Shown in pieces: positions 1 through 12,249 of a DNA stretch of 64,000 nt. How positions within the stretch are numbered: the stretch's first letter is position 1; every line of letters begins with the position of its first letter. Position numbers and translations under genes: made by a program. The notes under the pieces are model-generated. The model did no database searches. It worked only from the letters and a program-made list of their open reading frames with translations, and had not been told where the DNA came from. Origin of the DNA: Gnetum montanum (taxonomy: Eukaryota; Streptophyta; Gnetopsida; Gnetales; Gnetaceae); assembly GCA_015680685.1 (NCBI GenBank), contig MNCI01003714.1, positions 104,139-168,138 of the forward strand, given 5' to 3'.

Positions 1-986
1 ATTCTTAAGCCATGATGTTGTTTATTATGTGCCTTATGCAACTCATTTGACAATAGAGCAACCAATCTATTCTCATCTAGCACATTTAGAGCTACCAATC
101 TTTGTTTTTGTGCTAGGTTGAGGTCAAGGTGGAGGTCACATGTCATGGATAGTGTACAGAGCTCAGTTTGTACTAGGAGCTTTGGCAGTTTTCCGTACAC
201 TAACTCATAGGAAGAGTAGCCTGTAGGGAGTTTCCAAGTGGAGTGGTACACCTAAAGAGCGTTGTTCAATTTCGTGCTCCAATCTCGCCTAAATTTTCTA
301 ATTAATCTTGTCAATATTCTCATAATCTCCCGATTAGTGACCTCGGCTTGGCCATTAGCTTGGGGGTGATAAGGTGTGGTCAATTTATGTTCAACCCCTA
401 AGAGTTGCATCAACTTGCGAAAGGTTGCACCCGTAAAATGTGTTCCATTGTCAAAGATGAGTGCACGCGGCACACCAAACCTGTTTATGATTTTTTGTTG
501 TACAAATCGTGCAGCCGTAGACAATGTGCAGTATGTTACAATAGCTGCTTCAGCCCATTTGGTTAAATAGTCAATAGCAACAATGTTATAAGCCTTCCCA
601 TTGGACATTGGTGTAATGGGCCCCATAAAATCTATTCCCCAAATGTCTAAGGATTCCAAAGGTTGAATCCATTGTTGCAGACCCTCCATTCTAGTAGTCA
701 TTCCACCATCACGTTGACAGTGCTCATAGGATTGGACAAATTGATGGGCATCACAAAATAGCATTGGCCAGTAATATCTTGCAAGTAGGATCTTAATGGT
801 CGTTCTTCTCCCTACATAGTGGCCCCCACAGGGACCCTCATGAGCATCTTGGAGAACTCTTAATTGATCCTCATCAGGCACACACCATCGAACAAAGCCA
901 TCAGGATAGACTTTATAGAGTTGTCCCTTGATTTCTATGAAGTACTTGGTTTTATGAAGAAATTGTTGCTTCTTCCTAAAGTCCAA
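1..986 (-). pseudogene. E1 integrase (zinc-binding and catalytic core), partial
   Basis: Integrase inserts retrotransposon cDNA into the genome. Within a 244-residue open stretch an H2C2-like segment (DAHEGPCGGHYVGR, then YYWP) is followed by the catalytic core. The three acidic residues are all present: Asp in WGIDFMGP, Asp in FDNGTHF and Glu in QAEVTNREI. In the zinc-binding part the first Cys of the CxxC pair appears as Tyr (SYEHC), consistent with a G-to-A change. The open frame ends at 252, but the typical continuation (STWKLPTGYS, ELVYGKLPKL) is readable down to position 1 past a stop, so the protein is truncated by mutation and by the window edge. Confidence 0.92.
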
Positions 987-1034
987 CCCCTGTGGTGTTT
1001 GTTGGAAAAGAAAATAAGTAAGAATGCTACTATA

Positions 1035-1640
1035 CTAATTTGTTCCCATGGGTTGGTTATTCACTACACCGGAAAAGAGGGTTTCATCAGGAAAGTGATC
1101 AGATACAGCATATTCATCCTCTTTGTTGTCCCAATGCAATCGAGATAAGTGATATGCAACTACGTTCTCGGTGCCTTTTCGATCTACTATCGTTAGATCG
1201 AACTCCTGAAGGATTACCAGCCAATGTATAATACAAGGGCTAACTGTTGGCTTGTTCATGAGGAACCTTATTGCACTATGGTCTGTATGAATGTACACTT
1301 TGTAGCCTAACACATAGTGCCTAAATTTGTCCAGTGTAAACACTACAGCCATTAATTCCTTTTTTGTAGTTGTGTAGTTGAGTTGTGCACCAGTAATACT
1401 CTTACTCGCATAGTGGATGTAATAAGGGAATTTTTGTTCATCTAACTATGTCAGTACAGCTCCTAAAGCATAATTAGATGCATCGGTCATTATATGAAAT
1501 GGTCTGGACCAGTCAGGGGCCTCTGTTTTAGAGTTTGGAATGCTCGTTCAAATTCCCTAGTCCATTCGAATGGTGCATCCTTCTTCGTTAATTCCACCAA
1601 AGGTTTGGAAATTTTGGAGAAGTTCTTGATGAATCTCCTA
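1035..1640 (-). pseudogene. E1 RNase H domain
   Basis: RNase H removes the RNA strand during reverse transcription. The residues MAVVFTLDKFRHYVLGYKV, HTDHSAIRFL and the closing VVAYHLSRL are the standard Ty3/gypsy RNase H block. It lies between RT and integrase as expected. Upstream of 1352 the frame carries stops and shifts, although similarity continues to about 1640 (QSFLGN, KPLVELTKKDAPFEW). It corresponds to 17600-18060 in E3. It is a decayed domain of the E1 polyprotein, not a separate gene. Confidence 0.85.
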
Positions 1641-2617
1641 TAGTAGCCAGTGTTTCCAAGGAATGACTGAATGTCTTTAATAGTTTCTGGTTATCGGGTG
1701 ATTCCTTGGATGACTTTAACCTTTTTTGGGTCCACCTCTATTCCTGAATGTGAAATCTTATGCCCCAATACTACGCCCTCTTGAACCATCAAGTGGCTTT
1801 TCTGCCAGTTGAGCTTCAGGTTGGTTTCAACACATCGTTTTAGTACTTGCTCTAATTGGTCCAGGGCTTAATCAAAGCTTGTCCCATAAGTGGAGAAGTT
1901 GTTCATAAAGACTTCCACTCTATTTCCTATCTATTGTTGAAATATGCTTAGGACTAGACGTTCGAACGTGGCAGGGGCATTGCACAAGCCAAATGGAATT
2001 TTCTTATATGCGAATGTTCCCCAGGGACTGGTGAATGTTGTTTTGGCTTGATCTTTTGGTGCTATTCATATTTGATTATATCCACTATACCCATCCAGAA
2101 AACTATAATAGCGATGCCCTACTATAGTGTCCAAGACTTTGTCGACGAACGGCAATGAAAAATGATCTTTGAATGTTGCCATGTTCAGTAGCCTAAAATC
2201 TATACATACCCTCCAATTGCCTCCCTTCTTAGGAATGATTACTAGAGGACTAACCCATTCACTATCAGCAATGGGATATATGAACCTCGCCTTGAGGAGC
2301 TATTCTATCTCTTCTTTTACTACTTGTTTCAATTTCGGGTTCAATCGCCTTTATGGTTGTTTTCGAGGCTTCATGGAGGAGTCCGTGTAAATCCTATGCT
2401 GGCATATCCTAGGGTCTATTCTGGTTAACTCGGGATATGACCAAGCAAAGGATTTTGACCATTTATTTATTACTTTCAATAAGCTTTCTTTTTGCTTGGG
2501 GACAAGTTTTGCGTTGATAATTATTGGTTTTTCGTTTTCAAGGGTCATGTATTCCAAACCGGTGGGCAATGGTTTTAGATCTAGGGGATCTTGTCTACAT
2601 TCCTTAGGAATCTCCAA
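1641..2617 (-). pseudogene. E1 reverse transcriptase domain with altered active site
   Basis: This stretch encodes the Ty3/gypsy reverse transcriptase. It opens with an 88-residue frame (FAWSYPELTRIDPRI) that leads into the palm: PLVIIPKKGGNWRVCIDFR, FSLPFVDKVLD, FLDGYSGYNQI, FGLCNAPATFERLV. The catalytic motif, normally FMDD or YxDD, reads FMNN at 1898-1909, so both metal-binding aspartates have become asparagine. The same place in E3 (17247-17255) still reads MDD. Several stops interrupt the frame. Similarity to Ty3/gypsy RT is clear; this copy should be catalytically dead. Confidence 0.9.
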
Positions 2618-2833
2618 CTTCCCCTAGTTAATGTTTTTGAAGTTAAAGGCTAGAAGTTGGCAACGAACTTGCTCTAGTGCATCTGTGCTTTCAATGTAAG
2701 CACTAGTTATCCCCTCAGTTAGTTCCATGCACGTTATCGAGTTTCTCTCTTGATCAGCCATCAGCCACTGGGTGTCTTCCTATTGTGTGGCTACTGCATA
2801 TAGGCACTTTTGTATGTCAATGTCTTGTGCACA

Positions 2834-3262
2834 CTAATTGCATGTAGACAATGTTAAACTTCGCATCACCCATGATTTCTGCACGTAATGGCACCCTGTG
2901 TCACTATATGTGATGCATGGAACTTTCTTCTTCTCAATCTTTCCAAAAGTATTTTTCTTGGATATTTCTAGGGAAAGATTGCAAATTCCTAGGCATGCAT
3001 CTATTGTACTCAGCCATGTCCTTCCCATTATTATTGGGAAGTCCCCTTTGTCATTGTTTATTTGGATCACCAGGAAATCAGCTGGGTATGACCAACCACC
3101 CACGGTGGTAACAATGTCCTCAACCTGTCCTAAAGGAATAATGATGGACTGGTCAGTCAACTCTAAGTGAATATTGCTCTTCTTGAGTGGGGGCAGGTTT
3201 CAGGTTTTATACAATTCTTGTGAGATTAAGTTGACTCTAGAACCTGAGTTAAGAAGAGCCTT
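2834..3262 (-). pseudogene. E1 aspartic protease domain
   Basis: Retrotransposon protease cleaves the polyprotein. The active-site region reads ALLNSGSRVNLIS, where relatives E3 and E5 have ALLD at the catalytic position, so the catalytic Asp is Asn here (codon 3248-3250). Downstream come IIIPLGQVEDIVTTVGGWSY, PADFLVIQ and FPIIMGRTWLSTIDACLGI, the typical flap and C-terminal block of plant gypsy proteases. A stop lies between the two halves near 3200. The region joins gag at its start and a linker to RT at its end. Confidence 0.85.
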
Positions 3263-5912
3263 ATGAGGTTCATTCCTAGTGGCTTGGGGGGAAATTAGGG
3301 GGCTTCCAAGATCAAAAAATTTCTTGGGAAGGTGGCCTACCTTAATCCAGTTGGTAATGGTATGTGTTAACATAACCGTGTGCATTGGGCTCAATTTTTG
3401 ATTTGAAGGGGGTCCCAAAACCTTATTTGGTATGGAGGTATTTAGATGTTCAACTGCTTGTGAGGGTGAGGGCTTAGTTGGATTGTTGGTTCTAAAGAAA
3501 GGTATTTTTGGCATAAGATTGTCAGGACCAACTAAGAATTGAGGTTTGGAAGCCCTTGTAACATTGGGTTGTTGCGATTGAGTGGGAAATACCCTTGGCA
3601 TTGTTGGAGTGGTTGGTGGTGGAGCTATCGGCGTAAGAGATGCAGATGGATTTGGAGGATGGTATACATGTGGAGTGTCCCTTCCAGGAGAGGGAGTCTA
3701 AAAATACTCCTGAACTAGGTAGTGACGTTGTGGGGTTGCGTGATCCATAAAGTCACTTGGAAAAATCGGTTGTTGCACGTAGTAGCCATACGGATCTGGT
3801 TGCCGGTAAGGACATTGTTGTCTAGGCGGTGGCATCCCCCATGACTGTGGGTGTTGCCACTGCTGATGTTTCCCGATAGGTTGTGGTGGAGTTCCACTTG
3901 GATAGTACGTTAATAGTTGGTGGAACTATCTTGGGTTACCTTGGGGATAAGGTAACCTTCGGGGTGCCTGCAATTTGTTAAGTCTTGGGTTGAGTGCATA
4001 CATCCCAGACTCCTGTAGATGTGAGATTATTGGACAACATCCCTTAGGATGGTCATACTGGAAGATCTCACATCCACCGTCATTGTTTGTATCTGAATCC
4101 ACAACCTCATCAGCCATAGTCATTTTTCCCTTACACTTGTCACGTGCATGGCCTGAAACTCTCTGCTTTTTCTTATCATGGTCACTACTTCATTCCTCCT
4201 TAGACTTCTCTACAATTTTTAAGATAGTTTCAATTTTTCTATCTAAGGAGCTCCATATTTCATCTATCTTAGTTGACACTTCCGTTATTAGCTTTTGAAG
4301 TGGCAAGGTTTTTCTATTCACCAACTCTTCGAGTGGTGACTCATCCTCTTTCTCATAGTATCTTACTCCCTTCTTTCGAAGGGGAGGATCGTGGTTATAT
4401 TCTTCCGTGCTTTCTCTTTTCCATAGCTCCCCTTCTTCTTTATCTACTTGCTCCAAAAATCTATGAACTTCATGGGATCTAAGTTTAGATAATCTCCCTT
4501 GGTCATATGTCCCAAGGGTTCTCTTGGTTTCATGTCTTAGCCCATCTACGAGGTGCTAGAGTTGATCCCATTGTGCGTAGTCATGGCCCAGGCAATGATG
4601 TAGCAATGTGTAATATTGACCCATGGCAGCATCCAAGGGTTTGTGATTATCCTGCTTCCATCCTTAGATTTTTTTACGCAAGTTGGACACTCTGGAGTAC
4701 GTTTGATATTTATCGTTGAATAATTCTAGCATTGTACTCCATCATCTAATGGATTTCGGTTCTAAGGACCAATACCAACTTTCTGCTTCTTTGATGAGTG
4801 TCCTAGGAAACAACTTTAATTTTTGCCACTCGTTTTTGACATTCTGCAAGGCACAGGCATTGTAGAATTCCTGTAAGTGGTTTTACAGATCAACATTGTA
4901 TCCCCCCTCAAATCGGGGGATATTATTCATGTTAAGTCTCTTGATCCGGCTATCTTTTTGATGCCTTGTAGGTATTCTAACTACCTCCATAATGTCTAAC
5001 ATACTCCAGGTTGCTAGTAGGGGTTCATCATGGTCATCTCTCTCATGACGTCTGTGATGCCTACGTGGTTCCCTACTTTTCCTTCTACCATGCCTTGATT
5101 CTCTCGAATGCCCTCATCCTCGCTCTCGACTCTCTCATCAAGGTCTCTCATTTTGCTTACCCTTATCCTCTTGGTTGTGTTCCTTGTGACTGTGCCCAGA
5201 TGTGGAAGGAGAGGGTGAATGATGTGATGAAGGTGAAGAGGAAGGAGAACCATTGCCATGACAATGTTTCTTACCTTCTCTTTGATGGCTATGGCCCCAA
5301 TCATAATGATGATCAGAATGCTTACCCTTATCTTGTGCTTGTGTTCCCTCAGTGAACACTTGGTGTTTGTGGGAATCAGAACCAGGGTTGTGGATCATGG
5401 AGCATAGGTTCTGAACCACCACCTCCTGACCATTGTTAGGAGGGGGAACATCTTTTGGTGGAGAACCTATGAGAATAGGTTCACCACTCTTAAATTGGTT
5501 TATAACGGGTGAAGCATTACGAGGGCCTTTGTCCTTCAACGATGTGTGATAACTCTCCTGCTGCTCATCCCGTTGACATTGCGCTTCTGTGGGATGGTAG
5601 TCCCTTGCATTGTAATCTCATGCAACATACTCAGCATATAGTTGCGACATGTCAATTCGTGAAAGGGCACGAAGGAGCATGTTGGGGGTGGCTCTATCTG
5701 GAGGTAACACTATGTTACCTTCTAAATCTCTCCAATGTAGCTATTCGTCTTGATGGAAGACAAAGGTAAAGTTGGGTACATATTCATCATGATGGATGTA
5801 CACCATTGAATTCTTGAGGACCTAGTGGATTTTGGTTATGTGTTTGATGCTGTCGACTGTTTCTAGTATTATCCCTAGGCGGTGAAGTGCTCTTATTCGA
5901 AGAAGAAGACAT
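3263..5912 (-). pseudogene. E1 gag polyprotein region
   Basis: Gag forms the virus-like particle in the cytoplasm. The ATG at 5910-5912 opens MSSSSNKSTSPPRD and is the best start; the equivalent codon is lost in E3 and E5. A Ser/His-rich stretch follows (about 5140-5300), then the retrotransposon gag core at about 4990-4480 (NNIPRFEGGY, LKLFPRTLIKEAESWY, MLELFNDKYQTYSRVSNL), an acidic coiled segment (4190-4456), a Cys/His motif (GGCEIFQYDHPKGCC) at about 4030-4080, and a Pro/Gln-rich tail. Several in-frame stops make it a pseudogene. It aligns throughout with E5 gag. Confidence 0.88.
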
Positions 5913-6039
5913 TGTGTCTTATTCAGTGTGCTGATTAATCGTTATATAATTTTTCGTTTAAGTAACCCTAAGGGTTCGTTTAAGCTCCCAACGATATGAG
6001 TGATTTCCTATGTTCTACTTAGCACACAAACAACTTAGT

Positions 6040-6056
6040 CCCTAGCAATGGTGCCA
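6040..6056 (-). other. E1 primer binding site (tRNA-Asp type)
   Basis: On the minus strand TGGCACCATTGCTAGGG starts one base after the LTR end CATCA. The Athila/Tat-type site TGGCGCCGTTGCCGGGG is complementary to the 3' end of plant tRNA-Asp. The mismatches here are mostly C-to-T or G-to-A, as expected for methylation decay. Confidence 0.8.
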
Positions 6057-6057
6057 A

Positions 6058-6897
6058 TGATGAGTGGCGAGATACCCATACACTCAACCATACGAATACA
6101 AGCGTTACATGTGCGATCCGATCAAACTTCGCAGACTAAGTGCCTACACGCCTTATGGAACACTTAAGGTTAATTGTTTGTTGTCTTCCCATACTTACTT
6201 GTATTTGTCACGGTTGTATGGTTAAGCAAGTCTGAGGTATGTGATTTTATATCTTTTATATTTTATTATCTATGCTAAGAGGGAAAAGGTGAAGAGACTA
6301 ATTAACTAACTCTAACTAACTAAGTTCTAATGTCTAGCATCAGTATCTGTTCCCACTTGTTGTTCACACCCTGAGCCAATGCAACCTTCTGGGATTACCA
6401 AACGCTATTCGTTGCTGGGATTACCAAACGTAACACATGTGCTCGAAGTGGTCGTACTGAATGCACTTAACTAGGAGTTAAGGGTTGAGAGAGATTTAAT
6501 TAACTAATAATCATTTAAACAATGAACAATAAATAACAGTAATTAAAGTCCTATTTAGCTTAGTCCATGCACTGCAAGGTTTATCCAAAAGTTCTTCTTT
6601 ATTTCTGTACACAAACTTGTGCTCAAGTACAATATTTTCTCGAATAAAGATCCATTCACTTTGGAGCTCCTACTACGGGCACATGGAAATTATTCTATCT
6701 CTGGAGAGGTAAAACTGCCAGAGTTTTGCTAAGGGTCTAGATCTAGATGAGAAACAAGGGAGAGTCGCCTCTTATTTATAGACTTGGCGGTGCACTGCGA
6801 TATCATGTACGCGATATCATGGGGGAAGACGCGATGTCGCGTACGTGATATCGTAGGGGATGCGATATCACGGCCCATGCGATATTGCGTCCCATCA
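6058..6897 (-). repeat. E1 5' LTR, 840 bp
   Basis: The LTR begins TGATGGGACGC and ends CCACTCATCA on the minus strand. It is homologous along its length to the E5 LTRs (19583-20425 and 25898-26689). Near its U3 start it carries repeated GCGATATC palindromes (6795-6890). A TATA-like TATAAATA lies near 6772-6779 and an AATAAAG poly(A)-like signal near 6597-6603, both in element orientation. This LTR would act as promoter and terminator of E1. Confidence 0.92.
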
Positions 6898-7094
6898 TAG
6901 TGCAAGGGAGTTAATAAAAAAATTTTCATTTTTGAATTTCATAAGAAGGGATTTGTTACTAATTTTTCTTTGTAGCTAAGAGCTTTCACACTCCAACTTC
7001 TAATGCCCATAACTTGCTCATCATTGCCTCAATTTTTATGATTTTAAAATCTACGTGATTCCAAAGTGATCATCGTAGTCATTGTGGGATGAAA

Positions 7095-7119
7095 GGGGGG
7101 GGGGGGGGGGGGGGGGGGG
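7095..7119 (+). repeat. Run of 25 G followed by a short TG repeat
   Basis: A pure G homopolymer lies inside the noncoding 3' region of E2, next to its internal polypurine-like motif (about 7072-7086), and is followed by tatgtgtgtgtg. The true length is uncertain in any assembly. Confidence 0.95.
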
Positions 7120-7444
7120 TATGTGTGTGTGCTAGTAAGGAAAGTTTGAGTCAATTTTTTCAAAATTGCTATCAATTGGAAGATATTATAGGGGTAATTC
7201 TAAGGAAATATATTAAGAATTTTTAAATTAAATCACTCACATTAAGGCCAAAATAACTTTAAGAAGACTTCTAATTGATCATGCCACTCATTTAAAGTAT
7301 AATGGGGTTATTATTAAAAAATTTTCTAACTCTACAATCATAATGAACTAAGAACTTGATATAAATAAGAGTATGAGTAAGGTATCAAATTTTTTCTCAT
7401 TTATGAGAATATTCTAGTAATTCCAAACCCTTGATTGATTGTAG

Positions 7445-10190
7445 ATGGTCTCAAAAAGAGGAGCACAAGAAGAACTTCCATGACTGGCAAGTAAAAGATT
7501 ACAAGGCTATGGAAGAGGACAAGCAAGTAAGCAAAAATTTGTGAGTAGAACAAGGAGAGTAGGAAGCATAATCCTTTAGCATTCATCAACAAAATCATGT
7601 CACAGAGCAATTTTCTCAAGTAGAAGTAGATGTTCCACTAGTTCCCATCTAGGGAAAACAACTTACACTATCACCTGAATGCCTTTAGGCTATTCAAGAA
7701 AAATCTATCATGTCAATAGTAATTGTGGAACTCAACTTTAGTCATTTCTTGGAATTTGCTCTAGAAGCTATTAAGGCCCAACTTCAATCATCTCCTTTGT
7801 GGCCTACTCTGACAAATAATGGAGAATGGTATCTAGGAGAAACACTCCAGTTTTGGAAAAATTGAGAATCTAATGCTACAATCAAAATTGAAGAAGTCTC
7901 AATATCTTACTCAGTTAAGGCAATAGCAAAGGTATTGAATGTGCCTAATTAAGGAGCAAAGGTGGCACAAATATTAACTAGATCTAACATAAATGCCAGG
8001 AAGCTATGGTTACAACAGGTGTATGGCAGGGAAGATAAAGAATACAATAAATTAACTCAAGAAGAAAAGATCTATTTCAAACTTTGCACTTATCACCTAT
8101 TTTCTACTAAGAGATTGAATTGAATATTTATAGATGTGGCTAGAGGGAGTGAAATATTAATGGGAAAATTCAATGCAAACATTGCTAATCTCTATTTCAC
8201 AAAAATTGAAAAGTGGTTCAAGGAGAAGAAGGCAGGGAAGTTAACACTTCCATTCCCTTGCCTTATCTGAAAGTTATGTAAACAAGCTAACATCCTAGGG
8301 TATACAAATGGTGCATTAAGGAAGGCATAAAATGCTTCCTATGATGGATGGCTTAAGCCAATGCCTCCCAAAAGGGAATAATTAAAAGAACAACTAGGAA
8401 CTAAGGAGACTACCCAACCCATAGGATAGCAACATTAGCAACCACAAGTTCCACTACTACTGACACAAGATTACAAACCTTCAATGAATCATTTGTAGAA
8501 AATTATAGAAAGTATCAATTGGGGAAGAAGAGAAGAGGCCAACCTATTTAAAGTTATTAATGATGTAGTCAAACCAACCATTTCAACCAATCCTACTAGT
8601 AGACAAATATTGTTGCAGTCAGGAGGAGAGGCCCAGTGGTCACAATAGATTTCCAAGAATGCTATATCGTTTCAAGTGGTGCTTGAATATGGAGAAGTAG
8701 CCATAGTTGTGGTCATGTAGCACCATGATGTAGCGGGAGCTCCAGAAGTGATCACAAATCACATCAAAGAATCATTTAATGTACCTATTGTGCTACCAAC
8801 TAATATTTCTAGAGCCAAAGATGCTCAAATGCTAGCTAGTACCTCTATGACTCTCATAGAACATGAAGATGTGTTAGATATATTTTTGCAGATAGGACAA
8901 GTTATGATAAATCTATTTGATATTCTTAGTGAGATCACTACAACATAATTTAAATTAATTGACATCAAAGGAAAATTAATCATGGTTGAAACTAGGGTAA
9001 AGCATGCTAAGAATGAGCTTCACTAATTATAAGAAGAGCTTGTAGCCTTGAGAGTATAAAGGAGAGATCCAACTTAGTTCATAATAGCAAATTAGATAGC
9101 ACAATTTAGAACTAAGAAGATCAATTTCCTCCTTAATAATAATAAAGACATAGCAAATGAGAAAGAAAAGGTAGTATGGAAAGATTTAGTAGTTGAAGCT
9201 CAATCATATGCCCATGCCAAAGAACATACTACCTTATAGAAAGAAAAAAAATAACTTGCTATAGACAACATGAGGTTGACCATAGCAGAAAAGCAGAAAA
9301 ACACTCTAGAAGAAAGCATCAATTAGTTGAGAGAGCAGCTGATGAGGATCAACTAAGATATGAGCCACCTTGCAAGAGAAAACAGAACCCTCTCTATGGA
9401 GGAGGTATGTACCATTAGACAGAAATTAGCTATCAAAATCAGTGCATGGAAAAATGAGGCTAAGAAACATAAAAGGCTCAAAGAACACTTTTGAGACCAA
9501 GTGGGTATGTACAAGCAAAGAAAGGAGAAAGGGATCTAGATGGAAAAAGCCAAACCTATTTCTATTGTAGCAAAAAATCCTGATTGACAACCCATCTTGG
9601 AAAACACGACCCAAACCTATCAAGTGGAATTGAAAAATGAAAACCTATATATAGAGGACTTAAAAAAATACATGGCATTAGCAAACCTCTGATGTGCTAA
9701 TCTAGCCATGTTAATAGGAGGTAGGCCTAGAAATGAGCTAGAATAGTAAGTAGCAGCCACCTATGCCTTGTACGAGAAGGAGTTTGCATATAGAAAGGAG
9801 GCTCTACGAAAACTCCAAGTAGCAAACTCAAAACAAGAAACAGTTAAGGTTGGCTACCAAGGATAAAAAGATGTAGTAGCAAATCTAGCCAAAACATTAA
9901 TAGACTACCATGAACTTAAAGAATAGGCTAGAGCTTTTGAAGAAGAGAGAAGAAAAGTTGTGACATGGTACATTAAAGTCAATCATATGTTTTCACAATT
10001 TCCATGTCCATGGAACATGCCAAATTCATCCAACATTGTTTCATCAACATGGATAGTCCATGATTGTAGAACAAAAGAAGAGAAGTTATAGGTGCCCTTG
10101 AACAAATACCAATTCAAGAAGCTTGAGACAAAGGAAAGAAACCTAGGGAAGATCCACCTCTGCTTGGAACTACATAAGGCTACATGCAAC
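7445..10190 (+). pseudogene. E2 extra ORF downstream of pol (plant-transposon-protein-like plus coiled coil)
   Basis: An ATG at 7445 follows an acceptor-like ...ttgtag. Past frameshifts and stops, coding sequence is readable: a first domain with TIKIEEVSISYSVKAIAKVL, ARKLWLQQVYGREDKEYN, EEKIYFKLCTYHLF and GKLTLPFPCLI, then a long Lys/Glu-rich helix-forming part to about 10190. The layout of the first domain resembles the 'putative plant transposon protein' domain found beside plant gypsy elements; that is pattern recognition, not a search. The ORF aligns with 35412-38170 in E3. It lies where some plant elements (Athila) have an env-like ORF, but I see no signal peptide or clear membrane segment. 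Function unknown. Confidence 0.65.
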
Positions 10191-10383
10191 CCTACTAGAT
10201 TTTGTTTTTTTATTTTTTGTTGAAATTATCATGTCATGTGCTCACTTTTGTAAACTCCATTGTGGAACTAGAGAGTCATGTATATAGAAGTCAGTGTCAT
10301 GTAGATCTACCTCCGAATTTTGTAATGACCCCATCCTCATTTTTTTTAACTCCAGGATGAGTTTTCAGTCAGTTGTGAGGATA

Positions 10384-11264
10384 CGACAAATCCAAAAACT
10401 TTGAGTCAATGATATCGTAGTTATCACATTGTATCTATGATGTTGTAGATACGTTATCCTATCTTAGCATATGTTATCATATAACTGATATTGCGAGGTA
10501 TGTGCTAGCCTATATAAACAACACTTAGGTGCACAAATCCGTAGTAGATTTGATAGCCTACTAACAGAACTCTTTTAGTTTGTTTTCTTGAATTTAGTAC
10601 TTAGCAGTGTGTGCTTGTAGTGTGATGTTTTGTAATTAAATGAAATCTTTATTTGAATGTGATGTACTTGTATGCATTGCATACACGATAATAAAGATTG
10701 AGATTACTCTAAATCATTACAACAACACTTGGTTTTATTTCTATTTTCAATTAGTTTACTATTTTACTATTTTCATAGTTAATGTTTATCATACTTACAA
10801 TGTACTTTTAATGTCATTAAGTGAAATAAGTATGACTAATCTTAAGCATGTAAGTGTAACTACTTGGTAACCCAGTAGTACTATCACTTGGTATGCCCAG
10901 TAGTGTGGTACTTGATAATCCCAGTAGTAGTTGCATTAAGTTCAAGTTGGATCAAAAGATTAAGACTAGTTGCTCATCACATAGGCTAGTTTAGATATGT
11001 TTTACTATCACTTAGATTTAGAAACCTTTACTTTCACTTCATGTTTACTAGGAGCCTAATGGCCAATTCAACATCAATATCATATACCTCACCATGAGTT
11101 AAACCATACACATTGATTTTACTAACTCACGTGGGAAAATAACAATCATGAAGGTTATCAATTACTGGTATAATCACATTACCTTATCTGCAAAGTTTGA
11201 TTGGGATTTCACGTGAACACTTGTATCTTATATGATTGAGTGTTGGTTACTCCATCACTCATTA
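10384..11264 (+). repeat. E2 3' LTR, about 881 bp
   Basis: A polypurine-like tract (cagttgtgaggata) ends at 10383. The LTR then runs through TATATAAACA near 10512 and AATAAAGATT near 10690 to TGATTGAGTGTTGG...CTCATTA at 11264. These blocks match the other LTRs in order. The expected terminal TG and CA read CG and TA here, so both ends have decayed. The right flank has no primer site, which fits a 3' LTR. Confidence 0.75.
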
Positions 11265-12249
11265 GCAAGGATATCCATTAAGTTAGATCCATATGAGGGT
11301 GTGATGTACAAATGTATTTACTTAGCTTGTAAACATATATTGATGATTATGTAAAATTGAACAAATAGTTTGTTTTGTATGTGTTATATAGCTTGATGTG
11401 ATATTATTTATAAGGTTGTGGTTTCTTTCATATGATGGTAGGATGTCATAAGCTTGTTCTAAGAATTGTTTTAATTTATGCTTCTTCCTTCCACTGTGTT
11501 GTGTTTCTTATTGATTGATTGATTGATTTTGTGTTGATTTCAACATTAGCCAAATTTGGGTGTAACACCATTCTAATCCAAGGATGTTAGTCCATGATGT
11601 TTCAAATATACTTGAATATGTAATCAAATTTAACATTATGATGTTTAAAGTAATATGAGCTTACATGTACCAATTATCATTACTGAAATTGTATTAAATG
11701 TGGAATAAGTAAATTCAATGTAGAGAAATTTTTGTATACTAGTTCTAGGAGAAATTTTATACTTGCTTATGCATTAACTTTAGTAAATTCCATAATTTCT
11801 CTTATAAACCATAAGTTCTTGTAAATCTATTTTTCTTAGTTGTACAATATTTGAACATGACACAATTTCATATCATGATTTATAGGTTTATTTACTTTCT
11901 TTGAAAAATTAAAGTTCTAACAATGTATATTCACAAAAGAATTATTAACAGACCTTGTCGAAGGTGAGATTAATTAATTCAACATTTTACAATTCTAAGA
12001 TCATGANATGAGATTAATTAATTCAACATTTTACAATTCTAAGATCATGATAAAATTTTGTGAATTCATCATAGGATTGTAGGATAATGACTAAATATAA
12101 TGTTAAATTTAATATAATTAAAAAATAACTTAATAAAAATTGAAATTGGGGATTGTATTGCATTTGTAGACCCAAAGGATCTATTGGACAACTGATACAT
12201 TCATGTCATGAATAACAAAAATGACTCAACTAAGTAGTATGTGGATCCA
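11265..12249. other. AT-rich DNA between E2 and E3, no gene seen
   Basis: No coding pattern or RNA gene is recognisable in about 985 bases. It contains an assembly join: an N at 12007 sits between two identical 42-base copies (11965-12006 and 12009-12050), which looks like an unmerged contig overlap. Confidence 0.7.

Larger units (their letters stand above)
1..6897 (-). mobile_element. E1: Ty3/gypsy LTR retrotransposon, 3' end outside window
   Basis: Reading the minus strand from the right, the order is 5' LTR, primer binding site, gag, aspartic protease, reverse transcriptase, RNase H, integrase. This is the Ty3/gypsy order. The 3' LTR lies beyond position 1. The tRNA-Asp-type primer site and the 'ENVVAYHLSRL'-type RNase H end resemble the Athila/Tat branch, but clade assignment is inference. 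The coding region is broken by in-frame stops, many at places where a relative has Trp, so this copy is probably dead. It sits inside E2: the DNA right of 6897 is the 3' part of a plus-strand element. Any TSD cannot be confirmed because only one flank is visible (TAGTG at 6898-6902). Confidence 0.93.
6898..11264 (+). mobile_element. E2: 3' part of a plus-strand Ty3/gypsy element
   Basis: The sequence right of E1 matches the 3' third of E3: a noncoding stretch with the 'cccataactt' block (about 7000-7090, like 35060-35150), an extra ORF and then a 3' LTR. gag and pol of this element are not in the window; they presumably lie left of the E1 insertion. The 3' flank GCAAG (11265-11269) is the candidate target-site duplication, but its partner is out of view. 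Confidence 0.8.
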
